Shown here piece by piece: positions 38,233 through 50,940 of a stretch of DNA of 64,000 nucleotides. Source of the DNA: Colius striatus (Eukaryota > Chordata > Aves > Coliiformes > Coliidae); the NCBI RefSeq assembly GCF_028858725.1, contig NC_084776.1, forward strand, positions 2,914,001-2,978,000, written 5' to 3'. The translations under genes and the position numbers were made by a program. Positions within the stretch are counted from its first letter, which is position 1. Each line of letters starts with the position of its first letter. The notes below the pieces were generated by a model. The model had not been told where the DNA came from. It made no database searches and saw only the letters and a list, made by a program, of their open reading frames with translations.

Positions 38233-38520
38233 CCGTGCCTGCCGGTCCCCTGTCCCGCCTGGCTACACCAGCTCCCTGCCAACACCTGCCCCAGCCCCCA
38301 CCTGCCCCTGGCCCTCAGCGCAGCCCTACCCAGCCCCACGGGGGTCTGAGAGGCCCAGTCCCTTCCCCTCCAGCGGCAGGAGGGCGCAGGCGGCCGCCGT
38401 GTCCTTCAGTTGGTTCCTGAGGAGGGGCTGCCGGGCCTCGCTGTGCTCACACCCCCGCGCCCGGCCGTGCCCCACGGGAAGGGGCAGCCCCACGGCGAGC
38501 GGCGGTGGTGGCGTGAGCAG
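38233..38520 (+). CDS. RGS9: RGS9 long-form (RGS9-2-like) proline-rich exon
   Basis: An open frame of 95 codons with matches to the human RGS9-2 tail: CRSP near the start and SFSWFLRRGCRAS (human SFSRFLRRGCLAS) in the middle. It is rich in Pro, Ser, Ala and Arg and ends in phase 2 at a GTGAGC donor. The acceptor CTTTTCCTCCCCACAG at 38232 is strong, but the frame then needs two bases from an upstream exon, which does not fit the phase-0 donor in exon 17. Either another exon intervenes or a different acceptor is used. In-frame codons continue back to 38180, where a TGA at 38177 blocks them, so a slightly earlier start is possible. The RGS9-2 tail targets the protein in striatal neurons. Confidence 0.75.
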
Positions 38521-39729
38521 GTGAGCACCGTGCTGCCCTCAGGAAGGGTTCTGCTCTGTAATTAGCCAGAGGTTGAAATCCTGTCAGCTGAGTCCGTTAA
38601 AGGGAGCCTCGTGCTTCGTGTTCCCACCAGCCATGGCTCTGCTGAGGGACCCTGCTCCTCCCTGGCCTCAGGCGGCGGAATGGAGGTGCTGTCACTTCCC
38701 ACTGCTGCTTGGGGCACGGTGTGGCACAGGCAGGGATGTCACCTCTCACCCTGTGTCCAGGAGATTGCCACCATCCCCCGTGGGACAAGCGCCAGCCCAG
38801 CGTGGAGATCCGTTGGCGTTTGCCGCCACATCAAGCAGCTTTGCGGGCCGTGAGGGCCTTGGCTGCTCTGCTCACGCCAGCGGGACACGTTTGTCCTTTT
38901 TGGTTATTTTGGTGGCTTTGGAGACAAGCTTGAGGTCTTTGCAGCAGCAAAATGCTGCTCTGGCATTTGAGCTGCCTGCCCCAAATCACAGCCAGGCCTT
39001 GAAGAGCATCTCTTCCCCTTGGCTCCTTGCGCTTGCTTTCTGTGTGGGCTGTGTTTGCTGATGAGGAGTGGGCAGGAGGCTGTGCAGGCGACTCCCCTCT
39101 GCTTTGCTTACACCTCCTGTTTGTGGTGGAAAGCCCCCAGGTTGTACCTTTGATCCCTGAATTTGGAAAACCACTCACATCCTTGTGTTTGCTCTCGAGC
39201 ATTGGTTCAGGTTTGGTTTAATGATTTGAAAGTCAGAGGAGACCCAGAAGTAACATGGGAGGAGAAATATCGAGGGTGAGTCGTGAAATGTTTGTCACTG
39301 GGAGCAGGATGTGTGAGATTGGGGATTTTTTGCCTGGAGAGACTGTGACTGTTGAAACCAAACCCTGGCCATGTCCCTCTCAAAGAATAACATGTCTTCA
39401 GCCTCTTTTAATCCACCTCTGCTGCTGACTGAGTGGACGAGTCCACATTATAAATTCAGAAGCACAAATCTAAGGGCTCCTTCTCCACCTGGCTCTGTGC
39501 TCTGGCTGTGCTGGAGCTGTGTCACACAGCAGTTTTGCTTCAAAGGGGTGGGAGTGCACATTTCCTTCATTTTCCATCTCTTCGGGCTTGCGCTTAGGAG
39601 TTTTGCTTTTGGGGTTTGGGGTTTGAGGAGTGGAAAACTCAAAGCCAGACTCCGTGCTGCGTGTCCTCTGTCTCAGAGAGCACATCAAAAAGTGCTGTGT
39701 GTGTGATGGGTTTTTATTTCACAACACAG
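38521..39729 (+). other. RGS9: Intron between the two long-form RGS9 tail exons
   Basis: 1.2 kb with a GTGAGC donor and a TTCACAACACAG acceptor. No repeat recognised; open frames here have no family resemblance. Confidence 0.65.
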
Positions 39730-39769
39730 CTTCTTCCAGATAAAAATGGATAATCCTTTGGAGAGCTGA
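39730..39769 (+). CDS. RGS9: RGS9 long-form terminal exon (FFQIKMD tail)
   Basis: Forty coding bases: one base completes a Ser codon (AG + C), then FFQIKMDNPLES and TGA at 39767-39769. The FFQIKMD block is identical to the start of the last human RGS9-2 segment, and the phase joins exactly to the exon ending at 38520. In human the protein continues for about 37 residues past this block; here it stops after five. The last two residues ES resemble the human end (WESL), possibly by chance. The 3' UTR follows, with a candidate ATTAAA at 41243-41248. Confidence 0.78.
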
Positions 39770-42700
39770 ATCTACCCCATGGATCTGAGGAGGGAGAGGA
39801 CAGCCACCACCCAGCTCCTAAGGACTGTATGAAGGAGGTGATGTGCCCTTGGGAGAACCCCAGAGATGAGGGGAGGGCTGGGTAATGAGCAGCCCAGACA
39901 CAGGCACTCACTTTCCAGGCCTGAGATGACCAGCTTGGCCACGTGTGGTTCAGTACATGGGCCCTGCTGTTGAAGAAATGCATTTAGAGCCACTCTCAGC
40001 ATCAGGGAAGCTGAGGCTGCTGCACTAACAGACCCTGGGGTGCCCACCTGCTGGTAATGCAGCAACGTGAAGCATTTCTGGACTTGTTTTCTTTCTTGTC
40101 TTTGGTATATTCAGATCTACTCATTACAAACCTCTTGGTAAATGAACCATGTTTCTTGCCTTATAGCAGATGGAGAATTTGGAGACCTATGTCCCGGGCA
40201 GTGGTGTCTGATCTGAACGATGTGCTTGGCCATGAGGTGTACACAGTGCACACACTGCACACAGCCCAGCTGGAACAGAGCTCACAGGCATTTTTCAGAG
40301 TAGGATTCAGACTTCAGTGCCAAGACTGAGGTGTGTTTGTGTCCCTGGCTTCAGTCCACCTCTTATTAGCCATTGTTGTTAGTAACAACTGTTTGATTGT
40401 AAAGCAAGTTCATTGAGAGACAGCTGATTGCTGGGGAAGCTGTCCTGGGAAGCTGTGCCATAGCATCATTCCTTAATCCAAACCAAAGCTAACCCCAAAG
40501 AGCAGGAGAAGAGCAAAGGCTCCAGAGCATCTGCCTTAGCTCCAGTTTCTCTTTTGTGGCCTCTCATTGCTGGGACAGGCTTTGAAACCATGCCTTGAAC
40601 TGCAACCTGGCAATACCTGAGAAGATCCAAACCAAACCTGTGTTTTGGGCCCCTCCAAGCTGGGATTGATGCTTCACCACAGTCTGTACCCGGGTTGTTA
40701 CCCAGAGCGTTAGAACGTCGCTCTCCTTGCCTTGTGCAGTGTTTGAAGAGGGTTTGTTGTTGAAGTGTGGAGGGGTTTCCTGGTGTGTGTGATGTGGGTC
40801 CTTGCTCTGTACCTTGCCCGTGTGGCCTGTGACTTTGGGTGTTGCTATTTTGTACTTTCTACTTGTAAATGAAGCTTTGCCTGTGTGGCTGATGTGGTTC
40901 GTTGTGCTGACTTCTACTGTGGGATTTAAAACCTTTTTGATGAATGCCATCGGATCGGGCTGTGCAGGGCTGCCCAGCCTGGGAGGAACCCCCCTGCAGC
41001 AGGGAGGACCAGTGAGGAGAGACAAGGAGCCATGGGAACAGGACTGACTGCATTCCCTGTCCCGTTATGCCACTCAGGGGAGAAGGAGGTAAAAACACCA
41101 GGATCAAGTTCCTGAGCCTGGGAAGAGGGGAGGAGTGTGGAGAAGGGGTCATAAACGGGCTGGTTGCACTTTTCATCGTCCCCCTGCTCTGTTGTGCTTT
41201 CTGTTGGGTATTTCTGTTTGTTATGGTTTTGGTTGGTGGCAGATTAAATGAGATTTTGTGTTCTTCCCCAAGTTGAGTAGTAGCCTTGTCTGTTTTGCAC
41301 AGGACCATAAGTGGTGAGTGAGCCTTCCCTGTCCTCAGGGGGTTCCAAAAGCCCTCAGTACTCAGTTGGGAAGGGGAGGAGTGAACGAGTGGCTGATCAT
41401 GGTCCTCTGTTCCTAGATGGGCCTAAACCAGGCCAACCCTGTGGTCAGACTTTTCCTTTTGGAAGTGGACAATGGCTGGTTTAAACACACACTTTAATTG
41501 CCTTTTCTTTTGTGCACTGGTGGGGCACTTTGTGCTCTTGTCTTCCCTGCAGTAAACAGAGAATTCCAAAGCCAGTAATACTATGATGTGCCTCAAAGAT
41601 TAAGGCATAGACTCTAAAAATATGCTCTATTTGTTATTGTGGTTTAGACCTTATTTGTCAGATGAGTGCAGATCAAGAGAGCTGAGTGTTTTCACTGCTC
41701 TTAAAACTGTTTTGAAGAGATGAGTCTATTGTAGTTTAGAAAAGAAATATTCCTTGGTTTGTTTTTGTGCTAGTCTAAGCAGCCACCTCATTCCTCTCTT
41801 GCTTCTTGGGGCCTGGCATTGAGGTTTTTTATGTGTTATTAGACAGTTGCATTTTGTTCAGGGTATTTGTTTCTCTTTCTTTCTTTGTTCTGGTGTCCAC
41901 TTGGTGAAAACTTCATTGCAGTTCCATGTACTGAGGACCATCAGAGCAAGGAGCATTTTCTGTTAGTCTTTTTGGCTCTTTGTTTCTCTTCTAGTGCTTC
42001 TTATTCTGTGAAGCCACCTGTAAGTATTGCACTAGAATCCAGTTATAGCATAAAATACAAATGTTCTTGTGAAAAGAAAATCTCTCCTTGTCTCTGCTGA
42101 GCTTTGCTAAAGGGAAAAAGATGGTGAGCCTCACTGGAATTATTGGTTATGGCTGGAAACCTGAAGTGTAACTAACCCAGGTTTGTTTCCTCATGAATTG
42201 TCTTTCCAGAATTGCTAAAGGACTTCAAGGTGGGGATTTAAAGCTCAGCCTGCAAGCCACAGCCAGGTGAAAACTCACAGGCATCCTGGAGCAATACCTG
42301 CCCGTGTGAGGATTCTTGTTTCCTTTTCAAACATTCTTCAGGATTTTTTTAGAACTGCTTAACTAAAAATGAACTGTTTCACAATAGCTACCTGTGACCA
42401 TCTTCTCTGTGGCAGCAGAGAATCCCAGCTGTTTCAAAGGAAGTTCAGAAACCTGCATAATGAGCAGTCAGTTGAGACATCCATTCTCTTCTGCCTCCAT
42501 CTATGAATATTCCACATTGCTGGTCAATGAGCAAACACATTTGAGCTGAGCAAATGGTGGTATTCTGTAGTATAGCTGAGAGAAATAGTCTTAATGCTTC
42601 AAAGAGAGTTCTAAGAATCTTTTATCACAGCACTTCTAGATTGGAAAGGATTTACCTGTTATTTTATACTGCAGATACCACACTGTTCTTTGGACCCTTA

Positions 42701-45700
42701 GTTGCTTTTCTCACTTTGCCTGGCTTGTGTAGCTGCTTAATGAACTTTGATTCCCAAAATAGTTTGTTGGCTTCTGAGTATTTTGAAGTAGAGTACAGAG
42801 TGATGCTTTTTATGTTTCAAACTATAAATAATGTTGGTTTTAGTGCTCTGTGGAACAGATTAATTCAAAACTTTGTCCATAGAAAGGCTGCCCAATAGTT
42901 AGGCTGGACAAAGGGATTTTGGCAGGCTGGCTTCATTTTACAGAATTAAGACCAACTGAGTCACAGAACTGAACCTGAATTCTCTCTAATTTTCTTAGAG
43001 AGATTAAAATAAAGAATTAAGAAGGATTAATAATGCTCAAGAGAACAGTAAAAGCACCAGGCAATGAAGTTAGAGTGACTGGGACTGTGAAAGCACACAG
43101 TACAGAGTTATAGCCCTTCATTTCAACTAGAAAATAAATTCTACACCTGGCACTGTTTTCTCTGAAGGCTGAAGAACATAAATATTTGACCATATAGCAC
43201 TTGTTTTAGCAGATGGTATTCATCATTACAAAATAACCCCTCTTTACTTTTCTTCAGATTAGAATGTCCTAAGCAGTAAGGCTGGATGGGGTTCCACAAA
43301 GCATATAGGATGGGTAATAGTGTTGGAAATAGGTATGATAAAAAGGAAACCGGGTGGAAGGGTGCACTAGGGCAAAAAGAATGCTTCAATCTTTATTCTC
43401 CAGACTAGGGCTGACCACCTCAGATACTTTGGTAATCCTACACTGCTCAGTACAAAATCCTGTCCCTAGAACTTCATTGCAGCTGATTTCCTGAAATCAT
43501 GATTTTCACACAAGTTAAACCCCCCCAACAAACAACAAAACCATTACTAATGAATAAGAGTGCAGGAAAGTGGGACAAACCCCTTGGTAATACTGGAGGA
43601 CTGAAAATTGTTGCACTTACTCCAGCCTTTTCTTTTCCACCTTTGTTCTCCAGATTATACCCAGCCAAGACAAAAAAGAAATACAGAAACTAAGCAATAG
43701 CAAGGAATGTCATTAGAAACTCTATTCTCAGAAACACATGCTTTAAAAAGTCTGGTTGGGATCAGTATAAAACTCATGGACTAGGGAGAGGGGAGAAGCA
43801 ATAGCACATCTTCATTTTGACAGCTTCCAAGGCAGGACCATTCAGGAGCTCTGTGGTGGCATCCATAAGTAGTTTAGAAAGGTTTCCAGTTGCTATAGTC
43901 TGTGATGTAGGTGAGTCTTGTGCTGACAGAGGTTGTAGGAAAGAAAACTCACTTTTCTTGATTTTCACCAAGTAGAAGTGTGAGATGAATGCAGATTTCG
44001 ATCTGGATCTCTACACATTAAGCAAAGCTTGAATCCCTTTGTTGATGCAACGGATTTAAAACCTCTCCTTCCATGCACTCAGTGGTCCCCATTTCCCCCA
44101 AGTCAGGGATGACAGGGCAGATCTTGGCCTCATGCTCATCTTCTAAACCAGGGGAAGGACTTTGGGATCCAAACCTGGCTGCTCTGTCAAGGCTTGAACA
44201 CCCTGATGCAGTTACCTCAAGACAGACAGGTACATGTGTGTCCCAGAGGCCAGGGAACCCTTTTTTTCCCCAACCTCTTTCAACTTGAGGACTCCACCGG
44301 AGGGCACAGACCCCACGTTGTACATCTCAAGCCATCCCTTGCTTTCCTTCCTTCCTCTCTTCACCTGCAGCCCCCCAGGCACCTGCTGGCTGTGGGTTGC
44401 AATCTGCAGCTCCGGAGGCTGGGGATCCCTCCTGCCACGGCGCTGCAGCCGCACAGTGACATCTGAGGCTGCGGCCCCGCCGGGGGCCTGGCGAGCTGGG
44501 GGCGGGAGCGCTTTCAGCTCTCACACTTCAAATCCCCTCGCTGTGCAGGAGCCCATTTAACGCTGCCTGGAGTCACCTGGAAGAATTAGCTCACTGCAGC
44601 AACTTAGACATCCAAAGTATTCCGATAATGTGAGGGATGTGTAAGGTTAATGACTGGAAAAAGTGATGGCTCCCTGTGGGCAGTTTCTCAGAAAGCTCCC
44701 TGCTGCTTGGCTGACAGAAGAAAGGAGACTCCGGCAGCAGCGAGGAAGCCCCGTGCCCTCATCACAGCAGCTCTGCTCTCCTGGCTCCCGCAGCCACAGG
44801 GGCTGCTGGCTGGCACAGATCCATGGAATGGCTGTGGCCCCATTCCAGCTTGTGGCCCTGCTCTGGCTTGTTGTGCTGGAAGAGCTCCCCAAGCTCCAGG
44901 TCTGAGCTGATGCTGCAGAAAGACCCACAATGCTTGGCCTTGGGATCTTGTTTGAATGAACTAGAAGATGCTGAATTAGCCATGTGGTTCTATAACATGC
45001 TCCTCTCCCAGATGTGCAGGTCCCATGCTCCACATCAGGGTGAGCTCCCCCAGTGTCCTGTGCTCGGGCTCATGCTGGCCCACGGCTGCTGGGGTTTGTT
45101 TGCATGCTCACTCTGCAGCAGGGGGCCACCCAGAAAAACAAGAGCAGCTCCTGGGGTTCCCCCAAGCCTCTCTGATGGCTCTTCCCAGGCTGCCTCAGCC
45201 GTCAACCTCAAGGGGACACTGTTGGGATAGGATGGGAGTTCTGTGCTCAGGAACTTCAGCCTCTTGCTGGAGCGATGGGCAGGAGGTGGATCGTGTGACC
45301 AGGGCTGCCAGCTTTGGAGCCAGCCCTGCTCTGGCTGCGCTGCCCAACTGCAGCAGGGGCTGCTCTGGGGTTGTGCTGCAGCTTAGTGAACCCGATTAAA
45401 ACATCCAAATGGGAGATCTGTCTTCCAGGCGCTCGGCATCTCTCAAATCTCCCTTCAAGTCTGACATTTCCCTCTCTCCTCTCCAGCTGGTACACACAGC
45501 CAAAGTGCCAAAAAACACTGAAGCCTTAGACTGCACATTGCTCAAGTCTCGTTAATTTAAAAATGGAACAAAGAATGCTCAGCATCCAGCAGGATCAGGC
45601 CTGGGAGCAGGAAGTACCAGCTGGCTCAGGAGAGGGCTGGTTCCCATGAGATTCCCAGTGTGGTTTTGGCAGGCGGCGTGGTTGGGATAGCTCTGCGAGC

Positions 45701-47350
45701 AGGCTCTTCCTGCCTGAAATGCCAGCCCTGGCAGAACAGCTGACTCAGAGCATGACAGCTCTTCACAGCATCTGAAAGGAGCCGTCAGAAACGTTCCTGA
45801 CACTGCCTTTGCATTCTGTGAGGGTGGCTGGAAAGCTGAGCTGTAAGGTGAGCCCACGTCACGGTGCTCTTGGAAACGCTGCTCCGTGGGTGGAATTCAC
45901 CTCTAGGGGCTGCATCACGTTACAGCCGACTCAGGTCCCAGAGTAGGATGTCAGTCAAACTGACAGTGTTCATGGTACATTCACCCCAGCACCTGACTAT
46001 CTGAATGATGATAAATATCTTATGAAAGAGTGATGGTGACTTGGCTGTTTGGGGTGCAGGAGCCTCAGGGATACAAGTAGAAACCCAGTCACCGGGGTGA
46101 TTTCCTCCTTGCCGTGAGGGATATGTTTTATGCACTTTGCAATACCCCTGACCCCAGTGGCAGAGGTGAGCACCTCACAGGATCCCTGTTAAGGTGGAGG
46201 TTCCCAGCTCTGCTCTGCACCACCCTAAAGAGGAAAAGATAAGCTCTTGCAAGTCAGTTTACGGTTTAAAATTCACGTTGCCATAGCAGCTTAGCACACT
46301 GTCTCAAGTCCTTCTTCTTGCACAACTTTGATCACCATGAAAACAGAATTATGTTGTTCTCCAGCATGTTCTACATATAAATATACTGAAGTTCCCACAG
46401 TTTGTGCTTCAACATCTCTGCAAAGGCCTCTTCTATTTATCTCTCACTAAAAATGTCTCTGGCCAAAGGACAGTGTTTTAAACCCTTGGGCTGCATGGGG
46501 CTCAGCCCTGGTGGCAGGCTGTCTCCTCAGCATCTCTCTGCTCCTGCTCTTGTGCTCACAGTTGGGGTTCTGGTTCTGTGGTAAATCACAGCACTGAAGC
46601 CTAGCCACCAACTTCTGTCCCCAAATTTGCATGAGTACCCTCCTTCCTTGTCTCTGCTCTCTGCCCATCAGCCAGACTCCTCTCTACAGTATTACAAGAG
46701 CACAAATTCTCAAACATCCATCCATTTGTTGCCATGAAGGGGAAGCATTGGGCTGCATTATCCCTCCTCACCTCCAACCCCATTGTGCTGGGTTCCCTCT
46801 GTCCCAGGGAAATGGCTTTGGAAATGGCTTATTCCCTCTGTTGACTGGAAGGAACCACAACTCCTATAGGAGTGGGGTTTATTGACAGCTTCTGTATGGG
46901 TAGGGTTTGTCCACAGCTTGCATATGGACAGGATTAGCTGACACCAGTGGCTTTCACAGCAGGTAGTGCATCCAACATGTGGCATGGAGGCACCTGCTGC
47001 AGCCTCAGGTAGAGTGGTTTGTCTCTTCCCAAGCTCTGCTCTAAAACCTGCATTTCTTCTCCTTGTTCCCCAAGACAGGGCCACCTCATTCTTGGTCCTA
47101 AACTTTCCCTCTGTTGCATTGTGCTGAGAGCAATGGAAGGAACTTCAATAAACACCAACACTTTAAACCCTGCTTGGAGCAATCCTTTTGTTTCCATCAG
47201 GTGCCCCATTTTTCCAGGTGCTTTCATGCTAGCAATATTGGGAAAGAAACAAGAACTCCCACTCCCTAGGAATGAGGTTAGACACAGAAAATTTGCAATA
47301 GCAGCCCACACAGTCATTTGGTTAAACAGCACATCACACCAAACCAGCCT
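39770..47350. other. RGS9 long-form 3' UTR and downstream intergenic sequence
   Basis: No exon with recognisable homology was found on either strand. It contains possible poly(A) signals (ATTAAA 41243, AATAAA 43008), AT-rich sequence at 41.5-43.7 kb, and a small CpG-rich patch at 44400-44520. The remaining open frames are short and without coding character. Confidence 0.65.
44400..44520. promoter_or_regulatory. Small CpG-rich patch in intergenic DNA
   Basis: About 120 bp with more than ten CpGs (CTCCGGAGG, CACGGCGCTGCAGCCGCAC, GGCCCCGCCGGGGG, GGGGCGGGAGCGC), including an SP1-type GGGGCGGGA. Flanking sequence is CpG-poor. It could be a promoter of an unannotated transcript or an enhancer; no open frame or TATA box ties it to a gene. 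Confidence 0.35.
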
Positions 47351-48050
47351 TAGAATCATAGAGTCATAGAATGGTGGGGGCTGGAAGGGACCTTTGGAGA
47401 TCATCTAGTCCAGCCCTCCCTGCAGAAGCAGGTTCACCTAGATCAGGTCACATAGGAACATGTCCAGGCAGGTCTTGAAGACCTCCAAGGAAGGAGCCTC
47501 CACAACCCCTCTGGGCAGCCTGGGCCAGGGCTCCCTCACATCACACTGAAATAGTTTCTCCTTATGTTTAAGTGGAACTTCTTGTGTTCCAGCTTCATCC
47601 CATCACCCCTTGTCCTGTTGCTGGCTACTATAGAAAAAAGGGATGTCCCAACCTCCTGACACCCACCATTGAGATATTTGTCAATGTTAATAAGATCTCC
47701 CCCCAGCCTCCTCCAGACTAAACAGCCCCAGGTCCCACAGCCTTTCCTCACATGAAAGATGTTCCATCCCCTGATCATCTTGGTGGCCCTGCGCTAGACT
47801 CTCCAGCAGTTCCCTGTCCCTCTTGAGCTGAGGAGCCCAGCACTGGACACAGGACTCCAGATGAGGCCTCACCAGGGCAGAGTAGAGGTGGAGAAGAACC
47901 TCCCTTGACCTGCTGCTCACACTCTTCTTGATGCATCCCAGGCTGCCGTTGGCTTCTTGCCCACGAGGGCACGTTGCTGGCTCATGGTCAGCTCATTATC
48001 AACCAGCACTCCCAGGTCTCTCTCTGCAGAGCTGCTCTCCTTCTGCTGCT
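47351..48050 (-). mobile_element. CR1 LINE fragment of about 700 bp with reverse-transcriptase tail
   Basis: The longest CR1 copy in the window, minus orientation, 3' end at 47351 (ATCATAGAATGGTGGGGG, GGAAGGGACCTTTGGAGATC). The minus strand around 47810-47880 encodes the end of the CR1 ORF2 protein, with LYSALVRPHLE and the CWAP and LFSLEEA words typical of this family. Frameshifts and the missing 5' part make it inactive. It is 5'-truncated near 48050 where the CR1 word CTCTCTGCAGAGCTGCTCTC ends. Confidence 0.93.
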
Positions 48051-48279
48051 GTTGTTCACATCAGTGCATCTCCCCACACCCTAGAGAAGACCCTCCCAGA
48101 CCAGGACAGGGAAAGGTCAGTGGGATTGTTATCACTATTCACAGCCAGGCTTCTGCCACTCAGCTGTGGGGTTTTTTTTTTCATTTTCCCAATCAACTGA
48201 AGGGGAAAAAAAAAGAAGAAGAAAAAATTGGGGTAAAAGTTGAAGAACACTTTAATTTATAAGAAAAAGAACTAAATAA

Positions 48280-48540
48280 TTGATGTAGTCATGGTGCCAA
48301 AGGTAATTTCTGCTGCTCCCTCTATCTCACAAAGACATTTAGCATTGATTGAGATCAAAGTATCAGAAACCCCTGCTGCTGAGCTGAAAGGCAAAACTTT
48401 CGGCTGCCTTTCTCCGCTCTAATAATATCGTCTTTATGTAGTTAATAAACTGCACACTTCAGTCAAACTATATCATTACAGAAGACTTAGGGAGCTAATA
48501 ATTTAAAAGCAAAGAATTGCCTCTGTTCTTTGCTTTGAAC
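48280..48540. promoter_or_regulatory. Candidate regulatory block with TCF/LEF-type word
   Basis: AT-rich, repeat-free stretch with AGATCAAAG (48352-48360, a TCF/LEF consensus match), ATAATTGATG, GTTAATAAACTG and CTAATAATTTAAAAG. It begins about 230 bp after the CR1 fragment. A link to the Wnt target AXIN2, expected farther right by synteny, is speculative. Confidence 0.25.
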
Positions 48541-50920
48541 TAAACAACATTCTGTTGAATGAGGGGGACATCAAAGCTTTGTTACTATTACCAATGTGGC
48601 TGGAGCACGGGGCCGCACAGAGTGTGTACTTCAGTCATCAAGACAAAAAAAAAGGAAGATTAAAGATATTGGCTTATCAACCCACAGGCAGAACCAGGTG
48701 TTTTCTTTTCTGCTGTGCAAGCATCAGGTGGTTTGCTTATCAATGAGTTTTCTTGTTAAAGAGATGGACGTGGCTGAGGTTGATCCCTCCAGCCCTTCTG
48801 TTTCCGGAGCAATCCTTGAGGAAGTCAAGACTGTTTGTTTGTGGGCAGACGCCTCGTTGGGCCTTTTGTCCAGGGCCAGTGCCTGTCCTTGTGCCACTGA
48901 CACTGTCCCCTTGTGCTGTGCTCTGCTGAAAAGGGTCTTCTCCTGCTCCCCACCTTCCTCCTGCACGTGTGCCCATGTGGGGCAGCCTCATCCTCTGCTG
49001 GATGTGCCTTCATCATCCCTGACCTTGCCATCTCACCATGGCCACTCCAGCTCCTCTCTCTCCCAGGTCAGGAGAGGTCCCTGACTCCGAGGAAGACCCT
49101 TTGGCATGGCTGGGAGTGAAGGATGCATCACGTTGCTCCACTTCTCTCTGAGTGGGAAAGACAGACATGGGCTGTTGTCCTGCTGCAGCCTTCTCTGCCT
49201 GCACCAGAGCCAAGAACTCTTTCTTTCCCCTCTCACCCACCAAGCAAAGGTTTGCAGAGAGGCTCCCAAGCATGCAGTCCTAAACTCATTGAAGGTTGTG
49301 TGGGTCACTCACGTTCACACCAGAAACGCTTCCTTGGCAGGTGGTGTCTCTGTGTATGACACTGGTGGAAAGTGTCATAAATGCCACTTTCTTTCCTAAA
49401 TCCCACTGAAACACAGAGGTTTTCCTGGGACATTGACCAGGGATAGGATCACCAAAGGCAATCCAAGGAGACTTCAGGAGTTCATCCTTCTATCCCTTCC
49501 ATCCCATGGCAACATCCACCTGTGTTGTGTGTCTGGATCTGACTCCAGGTTAGACCTTTTGTACTCTTTGGCTGGAGATGTTGGACTATGGGGCTGTGTT
49601 GTGAGCCAGGGTCTCATCAGGAGAAACAAGGTGAACCACGAGGTCAGCACTTGAGAGGATGGGGCCTCTAAACCCTCCTGCTCTGATCTCCTGGACTGGC
49701 TGGACCCAGGCAGGTCTGGGAGCTGGCAGTTTGGTGGAGGCTTTATTATGGGATACTTGCACTTCTGAAATGCTGCTTTTCATTTGCATCAAAAACTCTC
49801 CTTGGTTCTTGGTGGTCTGGATCTCATCCCCTATTAAAGGCTGGAATTTAAACAAGTAGAAAATAATGGCTTATTTCAAAGTAACAATTCCACTGCCTTT
49901 TTTGAAACTCTCTCCTTATTGAAACCCACTTAAATTTATACATATTTCTAAGTCTTTATTATCCTCAGAGGCTGAACCAATTTGGATCTTGATTTCTGCA
50001 AGTGTTCTCCTTGATTTCTGTGTCAGAAAGTCGAGATGTGATGGGAACAGATCGGCTGTCAAACCACAAGTAACGAATGGCTTCCTGGGAATTGGAGCTT
50101 AAGTTCTTCTTTAAAATACTTTGCAAAGCTTGTTACTACAGGGAGAAAATTCACAGCAAAAAGACTTTCAGGAAGGGGTGATTTTCTGCTCTTTGTCTCA
50201 TCGAGCTGCAGCCTGGAGCATGTGCCTGAGCACGTGTGTAGGTGTGTGTGCATACGTGTGCTTTTGTGGGTTTCCTTCTTTTTCCAGTGCAAGTGGCTTT
50301 ACCAGGCACCAAGAGTGGTATTTTAGCCCTGCTGAAGTGTTCTTTTTTGCCTTTTAATGTCAGTTAAGAATAACATTTTCCTGTCTGAGACAGAAGAGAA
50401 TGTTCTTGTAGGTACTGACAGGGTTGACACACAGTTTATGACCAGAATGATGTAAAACTGCCTTGTACACAGAGAGGAACTTGTCCATCACTCCTTTTGC
50501 ATGTTGATGGATGACCTGTAGATGCCACGTGGTGATTGAGGACAGTAATAACCAAATGAGGAGGTGGGAGAAGGCTCAGACAGCGTGTGATTCATGTGCA
50601 GACATAGTGACAAACCTTTTAAGGAACATTTTCTGTAATGTTGGCCTCATCTGCCAGGAGGGGTTTGAGTTTGAGCTCATCCTGGGAGGGTGAAGTGTGT
50701 CACAGTGAAGTCAGCCTGTTGGGTTGGCTTTCAGAGACAGCCATTGAACCAGAGGACACCCTGGTGTATTCTGCTTCACCTGGTGAATCTGTTGCACACA
50801 ATACCCAGGGTTTGCACCCAGAAATCAGAACACAGGGTGGTGTTTAATCCAACCTCTAGAGCACGTGGGGAGAAGTTAATACAAACCCAACACAGTGCCT
50901 AATGCAAATTCTAGAGCCCA

Positions 50921-50940
50921 TCTGTCTGTCTGTCTGCCTG
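50921..50940 (+). repeat. (TCTG)n simple repeat
   Basis: Five imperfect TCTG/CCTG units, followed closely by an inverted CAGACAGACTC, so a short hairpin is possible. Confidence 0.85.

Noticed and set aside
40802..41047. Hydrophobic 81-codon frame suggesting a small membrane protein
   Set aside because: No homology, no promoter or splice context; T/G-rich sequence gives hydrophobic codons by composition.
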